NCBI RefSeq assembly: GCF_050624435.1
Contig: NC_134531.1
Location: 253,780,812-253,844,811, forward strand
Length of the DNA stretch: 64,000 nucleotides
Source of the DNA: Tenrec ecaudatus
Taxonomy: Eukaryota > Chordata > Mammalia > Afrosoricida > Tenrecidae
Direction of reading: 5' to 3'
Position 1 is the stretch's first letter. Every line of letters begins with the position of its first letter. Shown in pieces: positions 1-10,452 of the stretch. Under the pieces are notes generated by a model. It was not told the DNA's origin. It worked only from the letters and a program-made list of their open reading frames with translations, and made no database searches. Made by a program: the position numbers and the translations under genes.

Positions 1-134
1 GACTAGAGGGCAGTGAGTTCTACCTACAATACAAGGCTGTTCACTGTCACATGTAAATTGAAAGAATTATATTTAAGTTCAAAGTAAATATCAAGCAAAT
101 TAGATTGTTAAAATTAGATCCAAACCCACCCCCA

Positions 135-139
<5 letters not shown>

Positions 140-179
<40 letters not shown>
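140..179. repeat. (CT)n microsatellite
   Basis: Twenty uninterrupted CT dinucleotides follow a short C-rich CCCAC-type run. The short reading frames across it are low-complexity artefacts (Leu-Ser on one strand, Arg-Glu on the other). Confidence 0.97.
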
Positions 180-180
<1 letters not shown>

Positions 181-689
181 GTGTTCAACAGGAACAAATT
201 CCACCTGTAACCCAAACTCTTAATACTGAACCCACGTGGTGTGTGAAGGAGCAGACGACAGGTAGACCAAGAGGAATGAACTGTCGGTAGGTGGACTAAC
301 ATTTACTTACAACTTCAATACCCCCTACTTGTTGTTTCAAGATATGGATTAGTCTAGAATTGCCAGTGACATTGTCGGTGAATATTATTGTAAGTTTTGC
401 CAGACCACCAACTCCCATTCTTTTGGTAAATAGTGTCCTGTCCCGTAAGGATTTATGCTGTACAAGTGAATAATCCAGGTAGTGAGATTTGTAGTTAGCC
501 TACACGTATTCAGTCTCCCTTTCTCAATAGTGTTTTAAATAATTATCATGGACTAATCAATGACACTATTATTCTCTAGGGAAATGATCAATAAGATTGT
601 CTACCATAAATTAACAAGGAGGTCTCCAAGGTGAACCAGAGTCAGATAAAAACAAAGATTCAGGAATGGACTTTGGGTTCTCACTTAAT
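181..689. other. Non-repeat stretch, nothing recognised
   Basis: Ordinary AT-rich mammalian sequence. I see no exon, RNA gene or known repeat family. Confidence 0.5.
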
Positions 690-848
690 TCCAGCTCCTA
701 TTTCAGAACAATTAGTTCTTACAACGTGGCCCTGTTGATACTACCATGAAGAAAATACAGAGGACATGGATGCTGCAGCAAAGTGTGCTGAAGAAACTGG
801 ATGGTGCCCAGCTTTCAAAAAGACTCCTGTCTGAGTTCTTAATGGCAA
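690..848 (+). repeat. Old L1-type LINE 3' fragment
   Basis: The stretch with 'acaattagttcttacaac' and 'gaagaaactggatggtgccc' closely matches 42410-42545 in this window. The pair therefore belongs to one dispersed family, probably an older sibling of the L1-type tails listed below. No coding region is retained. Confidence 0.55.
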
Positions 849-1010
849 TTGCTGTTACTACAGGATGTGCACATATAAGTGGGCTTCTTAAAGTTTGTGG
901 GAAAGGGAAGTAAGAGATAATGAAATAGGAAGATAAAAGATCATTTGAAGCCCTCTTGTAGTTATCTCTGTGGCCTTTACCATTCATATTTCTCCCAGTC
1001 CTTTCGTTCA

Positions 1011-1382
1011 CCTTGATGTGTAATTTTTCTCATCCCCTAAATTAATGTTTCTGATTCACCCACCTTTTCCTTGTAATCCCTGGTAAAAAGCAAGGTTTCC
1101 TTTTGATTACCCTGGTAGTTTCAGACTGCTAAAAGTAAGAGGAAAGTATGATACATTTAGAAATTGAAATGGCATATGTTTTTGTTACATGTATTGTCAT
1201 CACAGTAAGTTTTTTGCGATTTCTTTAAAGATGGGCACGGCATGTTTAAATTCCCATGCTCTCAAGTCTTACAGAGTCCAACAATTGGTTTCTATTGTTC
1301 TCTAACAATTTCTCCTCTTTTGGAACCCTGGAATCTGTACGCAGCATTATTTACAGAAAGCACACATTCTGCATATGGCAGC
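1011..1382. other. Non-repeat stretch, nothing recognised
   Basis: No exon, RNA gene or recognisable dispersed repeat was seen between the LINE fragment and the GT microsatellite. Confidence 0.4.
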
Positions 1383-1405
1383 GTGTGTGTGTGTGTGTGT
1401 GTGTG
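1383..1405. repeat. (GT)n microsatellite
   Basis: An uninterrupted run of GT dinucleotides. Confidence 0.95.
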
Positions 1406-1568
1406 CATGCGTAGTCATCATCAGATTAGCCAAATGACACTACTCTGCATTTCTAAATAGCCTGATATCACTTAGTTAACAGAATTTTCTGATTTAATCT
1501 CTCAAAGTAACCCAGATAAATAATGAAAGTACATGTATCACAGACATTTCTCAATTTTTATTTTTCAT

Positions 1569-1732
1569 CAGGGGATAGCGCGAACGCAGTCCCCCACTAC
1601 CACAAATTATGCAGTCGAGTTTCCCACATTTGGGGAAATCGCAGGGGTCAGCACACCCAGAGTGCAATGGGTGAGCCTCGCCCTGGGAAAACCACCTTCG
1701 TGATCACGGTATCTCCCCTGCCAGGTAAGTAT
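1569..1732 (-). pseudogene. RNU1: U1 snRNA retropseudogene, full length
   Basis: The reverse complement aligns over all 164 nt of vertebrate U1 snRNA with six substitutions and no gap. The 5' end that pairs with splice donors (ATACTTACCTG), the stem-loop II core ATTGCAC bound by U1A and the Sm site AATTTGTGG are all intact. It is a retrocopy, not a resident gene. A perfect 15-bp target-site duplication (ATTTCTCAATTTTTA) flanks it at 1546-1560 and 1731-1745, and a short A-rich tail (ATGAAAAA) follows the RNA 3' end. No proximal sequence element is apparent upstream, because an L1-type tail starts about 25 bp away. LINE-driven retroposition of the RNA is the likely origin. Substitutions in stem-loop II preserve pairing (see findings), so the source may have been a U1 variant gene. 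Confidence 0.95.
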
Positions 1733-1756
1733 TTCTCAATTTTTAAGCCGCCTTAA

Positions 1757-3560
1757 AAAATTTTTTAATTTATTTTTATTGGGGGCTCTTACATCTCTTA
1801 TCACAATCCATACATTTTCCCAGTGTGTCAAGCACATTTATATATATGCTGTCATCATCATTTTCAAAGCATTCTCTTCCCACTTAAGCCCCTGATATCA
1901 GCTCCCGATTTCTTCCACCTCCCTCCCTCGCCGGCCTTCCCTCCCGACCCCTTGATAATTTATAGACTATTTTCATATCTTACATCATCCTCCATCACCC
2001 CTCACCCACTTTCTGTTGTTCGTCCCCCTGTGAGGGGTTTATATATTGATCCTTGTGATTGATTCCCTTCTCTCCCTCCCCTCCCCTAATCCTCCTGGTT
2101 ATCTCTACTCTCATTGTTGACCCTGAGGGGTTTATCTATCCTGGATTTCCTGTGTTGTGGGCTCTTATATGTAGCAGTGTGAATGTTCTGGTCTAATCTG
2201 ATTTGTAAGGTAGAATTGAGGTCATGATAGTGGGGTGAAGGAAGCACCAAAGAACTAGAGGAAAGTTGTGTGTTTCATCAGTGCTATACTGCACCCTGAC
2301 TGGCTCATCTCTTCCATGTGACCCCTCTCTAAGGGGATGTCCAATTGTCTAAAGATGGTCATTGGGTCTCCACTCCATACCCCCACCATTCACATTGGGT
2401 ATGCTTTTGTTCTGTGTCTTAGATGCTTGATATTTGATCCCATCGACACCTCACGATCACACAGGCTGGTGTGTTTCTTCCATGTGGGCTTGTTGCTTCT
2501 GAGCTAGATGGCTGCTTGTTTATCTTTAAACCTTTAAGACCCCAGATGCTTTATCTTTGGATAGCTAGGCACCATCAGCTTTCTTCACCACATTTGCTTA
2601 TGTACCCATTTTGTCTTCAGCGACTGTGTCGGGAAGGTGAGCATCAAAGAATGCCGGATTGTTAGAACAAAGTGTTCTTGTGTTGAGGGAGTACTTGAGT
2701 CAAGGCCCAAAGTTCATCTGCAACCTTCTTAACATACAGCTATGAGTACATAGTTCTATTCCCCTCATTGTATATATATTTACATATAAACATGTCTGTA
2801 TTTAGCCCTCTATAAATGTCCTTTGCCTCCTGGTTCTTTACTCGATTTCCTTTTACTTTCCTCTTGTCCCATCATTATGCTCAGCCTTCATTCGGGTTTA
2901 GTGATTTCTCACTGCTACATTGCCCTTGATTAAGCCCCATTAGGCATCCTTTGATTTTCCTTCCACTGATGTTAGTTTCCTTGTTCCTGGGTTGGTACCC
3001 CCACCACCCTCCACTTCCTTTCTCCCACCTCTCCTTTTCTCGTATCCCCCGGAAACAGTGGTCCTGTTCCTTTCATCTCTGAATTATTTATCCCACCCAT
3101 CTTATCTAGAAAGACATGCAGATACATTAATAAGTGCAAAAACCAGGCAAAGCCAAATAAAACAACAAAGGAAGTCAAGACCAACAAAACAATAAAACAA
3201 CAAAAAGAAAGCCACAGATACAAATGGAAAAGCCTATAGATAATTCAAGGTCTGTTTGTTGGCCTTTATGAGAGCTTTCCAGTCGAGTCTGATGCGGGAC
3301 CACTCTGTCTACAAAGTCTAGTTTTGGTATTCCCCAGGGATTTCGTCACTTTGCTCCCCTTGCTGCCCTTAGTGTTTCGCCCCAGCGTGATGGGGTCAGA
3401 TTGTGCATAATTCCCGCACTGGGTCTCCAGTGCTGTCCCACGCAGTGCTGTGGTTTAGTGAGGGATGTCGTGTCTCGTGGTGGGGCTGGCCCTATGGTCT
3501 TCTCTGTGCGTTGTCTGCTCCGAGCAGGAAGATCGTCCTTGGGACTGGGTGTAAGCTGCC
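1757..3560 (-). mobile_element. L1-type LINE 3' region, minus strand, 5' truncated
   Basis: The first of about ten related copies here. Read on the minus strand it ends in the shared tail GAGCCCCCAATAAAAATA plus an A-rich stretch, seen at the left edge as T-rich sequence. Internal landmarks shared with the other copies are 'cacacaggctggtgtg', 'cctttaagaccccagatgc' and 'cacatttgcttatg'. The A-rich tract at 3110-3235 and the segment to about 3560 extend it to roughly 1.8 kb, the longest copy in the window. I find no reverse-transcriptase motif, so this is either a very long 3' UTR or a non-autonomous relative. The L1 assignment is inference. Confidence 0.75.
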
Positions 3561-4180
3561 TTTTTTAGACCCAAACTGAGACCGGTGAACACAGCCTGTC
3601 TGCTGTGTGAGGTTATCTTCCCTGCGTGTGAGTTTCACATCCATGCACACCGTGTGGCCTACAGAAGCGGAAACGGCTCAGGGCTGAGGATGAGAAGAGA
3701 ACATCACGCCAGTTTCCCACTTCCTCACTGACAGTCTCTGCTGCTGCCCACAGCCGGGTCCACAGAGCAGGGACTGCAGCCTCCTCAGCCCTTCCCTTCC
3801 TACGTAAGGGGCACGCTGCTCCCCATCCCACAGCCCAGCCGGCCCCCCTCCTGGGATGAAACAGAAAGGAATTAGAATCTAGACATCCTGAAATTTAATA
3901 CAGTTCATGGGAGTCTCCCGCTTTCCCACGGAAGGTCAAATTTAAAAATGAGACGGGGGAAAGCAATCTTTTATCTATCAACTCCCTCTCCCGCTGTCAC
4001 TAGCAAACTGCTTTACAAAAATGAGCACCGGCACATGCCTGCTTCAGGGCGAGCACCTGCGGGAAAAACACACCTGTGTCAAAACGCACACTTCTAGATG
4101 TGGTTGTAGACATGCGCGCGTTGAAAGGGCCAGACCGGCTGAAATCAGGGTCTCTCGCTGATTTAAAAGGGCCCACTTTG
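3561..4180. other. Single-copy stretch, moderately GC-rich
   Basis: No recognised repeat. CpGs are more common than in the surroundings, and two CACCTG E-boxes lie 17 bp apart (4054 and 4071). A 72-codon minus-strand frame (3613-3831) shows no family signature. It could be a conserved noncoding element, but this cannot be judged from one sequence. Confidence 0.3.
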
Positions 4181-5600
4181 CTATGGGCCCCCTAGAGTAG
4201 CCTTAGTAGGTTAAAGCTACAGGTCAATTGATCTCAAGGCTTTGGTAGTCAATGAGGAGAAAGGCTATGATATGAAATTTAGAATCTCTTGTCAGGGCAT
4301 TGTACCAAAGGCAGGCACTTCCATTATCCTTTATTTTCTCAAGTTTCCCAAGCCACCACCAAGACTGCTTCCATAGCCTCGAATCCCATAGAATCCACTC
4401 CCTCAGCCCTCAGTGAGATCTTAAATACAGTGTAGACTGTATCCCCACAGTTCACAAAGGGTCCCGCTTGACTTGTCAGCTATCCGTACTGGATAGGGAG
4501 ATGTGTTCTTAGAAACACTGATGCACCTGACAAGTCCTGTCTTTGTTCGATACTATAATGCAGGTGCTTTGGGGGTAAAACAGACTCCTATGCACTGAGT
4601 GCTATCCAGTCTGCCCAACCCTACTTCCATGAGGAAAAGACGGAGCTCCACACCAACAATTTACAACCATCTGGCAAACTGTCCACCCACAGATGGTGGC
4701 TGCCAGGAGTTGAGTGGCACTTGTTGGTTTTTTTAAATGACCGTTAACAGAATATGAAACAGGTGGTTACGGCACTATTTCTGGGCTTCAGATTAAAAGG
4801 TAAGTAAAAGCTGCAATTTTAAAGCAGTCAAACAGCATGTCTGTTAGCTCAAACATCTGGCATTTGAATGACTTCAGAATTCTTTGGAGGAAAATCGAGA
4901 GAAGGGAGGAAAGGTAATAGGCATGATTATGAGGCTCAGCTGCTTGGAAATGTCCGATTCTTCAGATACTGGCTTTTCCACAATGTCATTGCCATCCTAT
5001 AATTTATGTATCTGCCCTGCAGCTTCTTTACTTCTGTTCCTCACCTCACGCCCCTAAAGCAAGACTCATAATTACAGTTCAATCATCGGTTACAGAGCGA
5101 GAATCTCAATGCATCTGAAGCGTACCTGAGTATCCACCTTATGTGGCTCCAAATCCCGCATCCCATACCCTGCAGATTCAGAATGTCTGTCCCAACTCGC
5201 TAGAATCAACACCTAAATCTTTTTCTGTGACTTAAAACTCAGAATGGTGTTCAGCAGCCTTCTAAAATGTGACAGCCATTTGTGTTTCTTTCAGCAAATT
5301 TAACCCAACAGATTTACCCTAAGAGAAGAGCTCTGGCTATCCAAGGACAGCCAAGACTGTCCTTCCCACGGGGCTGACCTCACTTCCAGCCTCCCACACA
5401 AATCCTTCCTCCGCTGTAAAGCTTTCCAGATAAACACATTCATACACACACGCTCCCACGATCCTTTCACAAAGTACATCTCACCATCTCAAATCCTTAC
5501 TACAGTTCACTATGTCCTGGATCCCCTTACCCATAACCTTGGTACCCAATCACTTTCCTTTCCACCCGCAACGGTATCTGAGCCAACACAATCCTGCTCC
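4181..5600. other. Non-repeat stretch, nothing recognised
   Basis: Unremarkable intergenic or intronic sequence with no exon, RNA gene or recognisable young repeat. Confidence 0.4.
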
Positions 5601-5802
5601 AAACCACAAACTCATTGCTGTCCACTTCAAAAGACTGTATAGGGCAGAATGGAGCTGTTCTACAGGGTTTTCAAGGCTGTGGATCTCCAGGCACAAACTT
5701 CTGTATCTTTCTTTTGTGGAGCAGATAGATGGTGAATTTAAACAGCCGATCTCTTGGGTAACAGTGGACACTTAACCACTGCACCAAGGTTCTTGGGAGC
5801 CT
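5601..5802 (-). repeat. AfroSINE, minus strand
   Basis: It has the family order seen throughout the window. From the left, the 3' end (AACTCATTGCTGTCC), the block 'gttctacagggttttcaagg', the central 'gtggagcag', and finally the tRNA-like head read in reverse (AACCACTGCACCAAGG). It is diverged but nearly full length. Confidence 0.8.
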
Positions 5803-6734
5803 GCCCCGCCCATTACCACTGAGTTAGCAACCCAACACTTAACTCATGGAGGCCCCCAGGACCTTAAAATTAGCTGGTTGCTCCATCTGGTAAGTTCTTT
5901 GTCAACATTTTTCATGTCTCATTCTCAAATATAATTCAAATCTTGGCTCGAATGCTACCCACCAAAGAGACCTTTTAAGACCTCCTTACCATCATGTTCC
6001 TATGCCCTGTCCATGTTTTACTTTTACTTCAGGGAACTTCATATGAGTGCCCTCCCCATTAGAACACACCCTCCTGTAAGTCAAACACATCGAGACACCC
6101 AAACCAGATTCTGAAAAGTGGAAACACAACTCAGATTTCTATAGGGATTGCATTTTAAGTGAATTTTAACTCAAACAATTATGATTATAACAGCTTTAAA
6201 AATATCATTGCTAAGTGAACATTTTCAAGTTAAGCAGCCCTGAGAAGATTTTTTTTTAATTGCAGAAACATTTACACATGTGGGTGGTGCACCTTGGAAA
6301 TGATCTGCACGATGGGCGCCCTGGACTCTGGTAGGATGCTGAGAGTATGAGTGTGTGTGTTTCCTTTCTAAACTTTTTCTAATTTCATACTTTTTCTGCA
6401 AGGGTAGATGCCACTTTTAAAAGGACCAAAACAAATAATGAAGAAGTAATGCAGTTGATCAAACTGCTAATAAAAATAAGTCGGTGGGAAAATCACAAGC
6501 AGCAAATTTAGAATAGGCGAATGACTAAATATAAATGCTGCAAGCACTATATAATGGTCCTTTCTTTGTATCATAATGTGCAATGTGTACATTGACAAAC
6601 AAGATCCTTATCTTCCCATGGAGAACATGAAACAATCAAAATTATTCCAGTTCCTCTCTTTGTCTTTGCCTATTATGGCACAAGGGCACCTTCCAGCCAA
6701 GTGATGGCCTGGGTGTGTGGACAAGACTGCTGTT
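5803..6734. other. Non-repeat stretch, nothing recognised
   Basis: AT-rich, with no exon or known repeat identified. Confidence 0.4.
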
Positions 6735-7395
6735 GTGACTGTCAGAGGCCGTGGAGTCGGTTCTCACTCAGAGCGACCCTGTACACAGAGAATGAAACGC
6801 CGCCCAGTCCTGCCCCGTCGTCACAATTGTTCTCTGGTGTTTGAGCCCGTTGTTGCAGCCACTGTGTCCATTCATCTTGCTAACTGCCCTCGTCTATTTT
6901 GATATCCCTGGCCAGAGACTTGTCTTGTCTGATAGCATGTTCAAAGCACGTGAACGAAGTCTCGCCGTCCTATCTTTAAGACAGCGTTCTGGCTGCACTT
7001 CCCCCAGGGCAGACTTGTTAGTGCCTGTGGCAGTCCATGCTACGTTCAATATTCTTCACCAGCACCATCATGCAAATGCATCCAGGCTTCTTCGGTCTTC
7101 TTCACGCAATGTCCAACTTTCACGTGTGTACCAGGTGAATAAAAACACCATGGTTTGGGTCAGGTCCACCTTAGTCCTCAAAGTGGCAGCCTTGCTCTTC
7201 TATGCTTACGCAGTTACCCAACGCAACGCATCCTTGGATCTCTTGACCACTGCTTCCACGAGCATGGACTGTGGACGCAAGCAACACGCATTCCTTGGCA
7301 ACTCTGATCTTTTCTCTGCTCGTCCTCATGCTCAATTGTGAGGATCTGGGTTTCCTTTACACTGAGTTGCGTGCGATCCAGAAGACAGTAAAGAC
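6735..7395 (-). mobile_element. BovB/RTE-type LINE, 3' end, minus strand
   Basis: It starts with the RTE tail (GGAGTCGGTTCTCACTCAGA) and continues through landmarks shared with the other copies here: 'gagcccgttgttgcagcc', 'gcgttctggctgcacttc', 'gcagtccatgctacg' and 'accatggtttgggtcagg'. Only the 3' UTR and the end of the coding region remain, and open frames across it are short and unrelated to reverse transcriptase. It is 5' truncated near 7395. Confidence 0.85.
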
Positions 7396-7834
7396 AAGAC
7401 ATCAAGATGTAGACAGTTTTTTCCTACTTATTTTTGAACCTTCCCCCAGTTATTAGTACATAAAATTGAAAAGAGTTGCTCTCGTGTCATAGAATCATGT
7501 AATTAAGGTGATGAGGTGGTTAGTAGCCAAAAATATTGATCTGCCCCTGGGGATGGAGCCACTACAGGCAAAATGATCACATAAAACTTCTAGCACATTT
7601 TTGCCAGAAATGACATGAAACGAGTATCTGCACGAGCATTCCGGGCCATTGTCGTGTAACTTCTGGCACTGCTATGTGCACTGTTAGTCATAAACAACAC
7701 AGGCTACATACGCTCTTTTAAAGGTCTACGTCGAAATAAGGAAACCAAAAAAGCATTTTATAAATACGGACAGGGGTGTTATTTAAATCTTCCGATCACA
7801 GTTATGTATTTGTTCCAACAGAAAGCAGATGTTT
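7396..7834. other. Non-repeat stretch, nothing recognised
   Basis: No exon or dispersed repeat identified. Confidence 0.4.
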
Positions 7835-7945
7835 TGAGAACGATGAGGGCAACAAATGTACAAATGTGCTTGACACATGGATGTACGGATGGACTGAGAC
7901 AAGAGTTGTACGAGCCCCCAATAAAATGATATTTTAAAAAAACAA
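7835..7945 (+). mobile_element. L1-type LINE terminal tail, plus strand
   Basis: Only the last 110 bp or so are present: the 'gatgagggcaacaaatg' block, 'gtgcttgacacatgg' and the terminal GAGCCCCCAATAAAATG with an A-rich tail. It is an extreme 5' truncation and corresponds to one monomer of the dimeric insertion at 10752-11000. Confidence 0.75.
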
Positions 7946-8580
7946 CAACCCAGCACTTCAAGCATATTTCATATGACATGTTGGAAACGGCTAATCTGTG
8001 ATGCTGTAGCAATTATTTCCCAGCAGCCACTATTGAGAAGTTCGGTTTGTAGTCAAATAATAACAAGTTTAGCAACAGTGATAATGCAAAAATTTTCTAG
8101 CTAATTTTGGCAAACCAGGAAACTGGGATATATGACACATCAAACTCTGATCCAGCAAAGTAGTCTCCGCCCCTTCAAAAAAAGACAGTAAAGCAATAAA
8201 TAAAAGGAAATAAGCTACTTAAGTAACAAGAGACAGGGTAACAGTTACTCAAGAGACGTCAACACACGTTTGAAGGAGAAAAACAGACTCAGGACAGGTA
8301 AGGATGCAATGTAAAGTAGAAAAGGAGGAAACACTTCTGTCCTTTCCATTTTCTTGTCGCAGCACAACTCCAGAAACATCTCAGAACTTGGAGGCTCGTG
8401 GTAATGGATGAAGGTACAAGGCTGAAAATGGGGACCAGATGAAAGTCTGTTCACCCTGACCCAGAATCACATCCCCAGTCCAGACATGTTTAGCAGAATA
8501 ATGGGAATTTTAAACCAGAGGGGCTCCAGGCTGGCGAATATCAAAACGGTGGAGTCATAAAAGCCACAGACAAAATCAGG
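7946..8580. other. Non-repeat stretch, nothing recognised
   Basis: No exon or young repeat recognised. It may include the diverged 5' flank of the LINE that follows. Confidence 0.35.
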
Positions 8581-9075
8581 GAGCTTGAGCAAAATCCTCA
8601 ACCCTATATAATGAGACATAAATCTTTTCAAAGAAAAGCCCACCAAGTGCTCAGCAAAATGAATGTAAGGGTGGGGACACTACGTAAGGTCTTTACCATG
8701 AATTTGTAGAACCTATATGAAAAAGAGGAGCAGGACATTACAAATTCACAAAGCCTCCTAAGAAGGACCAGAAAATAAACTGACCTCAGGGTTCTCAGCA
8801 CAAAATTGGAAAGAGGAACATAATGGAGTCTTCAGAATTCTGCAAGTAAATCATTTCCATCTAATAATTTTATACCCAGACAACTTATCATTCAAAAGGG
8901 TAGAAAAGGTGTTTTAAGAAATGCAAAGACTAAAATAAATTCACCTCATATGAACTACTGGAGGATACACTCCAACAAGAGGAGGAGTCAGCCAAGAAGA
9001 GGAATAAAAGAGATCCCAAAATAGGAGCCCTAATGCAGGGCTGAGCAGAAGAGACCAGCACAGCAAGCTAGGAAC
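8581..9075 (+). repeat. Old HAL1/L1-like LINE fragment
   Basis: A-rich sense-strand composition and the block 'attttatacccagacaac' followed by 'cattcaaaaggg' resemble the older mammalian HAL1/L1 LINE body. No open frame survives. Family assignment is tentative. Confidence 0.4.
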
Positions 9076-9500
9076 TATTAGGCCAAATTAGAGGAGAATC
9101 CAGGTGCCAAAAGAATGGCATTGGAGGACTGAGGTGTGACTTAAGAGATGTTTTATTGGTGTGGCAAAAGCACATTGAAAGGGGCTTGATAAAATGTGTT
9201 TGAACATATTTATAAAGTGCAATAAAAACAAGACAAACCCAGAAAAAATAAAAGACTACACAAAGAAAGATATGCAACTATAGTACAGGATTTGGCGGAG
9301 CAGAAAAAAGTATTTACATTCTGATAAAAATATTTAAATTGATAGTGTATTTCATCTAAAAAATATTATCATTATTTTGTGTGAGTGAAGGAAAGTTACA
9401 AAATAGTTAAACTTTCATCTACCATACCCCCAAAGTCAACATGTGATCTAAAGTTTATGAATCCAGAAAAAACAACAAAGTACACAGAGACAGAGTGGGA

Positions 9501-9562
9501 TTTCAGAAAGTTCATGGAAATGGAATTCAAAGATAATGGAATTTCCTACAAACTTTTGAACG
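9501..9562. mobile_element. Short palindromic mariner-like MITE
   Basis: The left arm TTCAGAAAGTTCATGGAAAT is mirrored by the right arm AATTTCCTACAAACTTTTGAA as an imperfect inverted repeat around about 20 bp. The same design recurs at 12096-12159. The surrounding 80-codon open frame (9385-9627) runs through the palindrome and is not a gene. Confidence 0.5.
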
Positions 9563-9579
9563 TCCTTAGACCAAAGAAA

Positions 9580-9965
9580 TGGCTTAAAGAAGTTTTAAAT
9601 GAGTTTCCTCTAAAGTGGAAGTATTAAGGGTGTGCCCACATCTGTTACATGCATCTAGATCACCCTGCATGTCAGTCCAATACTCGCTTTAAGATGGGAA
9701 GAAAAAGTGTGCCGATCGCGCCTGTATTCCCCCAAACTTGCTGAACTGTCTTGTAGCAGAAACAGTGCTGCATCTTGTTTACTACTGGATTCCCAGTGTC
9801 AAACACGATGCCTAGCAATAGTCAGTGAATTCTTGTTAAATAGAGGTGAAGCCTGAAAATCAAATCACCAATGGGTGTTAAGGTAACATGAAGGCATTTG
9901 TGAATGCATTTTCATGTGTGATGTTTCCAGTAAAATACATAGCTTCCTAATCTATAAGGTGCCCC
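9580..9965. other. Non-repeat stretch, nothing recognised
   Basis: No feature supported between the MITE and the RTE tail. Confidence 0.4.
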
Positions 9966-10372
9966 TGAACCAACCCAAACCATGGTATTTTCAATCATCT
10001 CACATTCATGTCAAAGTTGGACACTGATAGGAAGACATAGGAAGAACTGCTGCTTTTGAATTATGGATCTGGTGGAAATACTAAAAATGACCATGGCTAC
10101 AGAGGATCAAACCTATCTCATATCTGCCCTGGAAAAAGTACAGCCAGATGCTCAAAAACTTCATCTCACGTTTTGGACATGTCGTCAGCAGAAACCAGTC
10201 CCTGGAAAAGGACCTCGTGTCTGGTAAAGTGTGCAGGACAGCCACAAAGAGGAAGACCACCAAGGAGATGGACCAACACAGTAGTTCTAGCAATGTGCTA
10301 AAGCAGCAGGACCAGGCAGTGTATTGATCGCTCTTGTGCATGTGGGGTCAGTATGAGTCAAAACTCAGGCTC
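9966..10372 (+). mobile_element. BovB/RTE-type LINE, 3' end, plus strand
   Basis: It carries the sense-strand landmarks 'ccaaaccatggtattttcaa', 'tttgaattatgg', 'agtccctggaaaaggacc' and the terminal 'gggtcagtatgagtcaaaac'. The final ACAACA tail is lost. Only the coding end and 3' UTR remain, with stops. Confidence 0.85.
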
Positions 10373-10452
10373 AGAGGAGGCTGAGGACTTGCCCTGGATC
10401 ACACAGGTGGTTAAAGTGTTACTCAAGATAGATGATATGTGTCCCCAAATTA

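Noticed and set aside
128..180. Coding or regulatory role for the CT-repeat frames
   Set aside because: Simple microsatellite giving Leu-Ser or Arg-Glu runs; no supporting context.
1569..1732. Functional U1 snRNA gene
   Set aside because: Flanking 15-bp duplication and A-rich 3' extension show retroposition, and the upstream sequence is a LINE tail with no visible proximal sequence element.
9385..9627. 80-codon plus-strand frame as a small gene
   Set aside because: It spans the palindromic MITE and has no recognisable homology.
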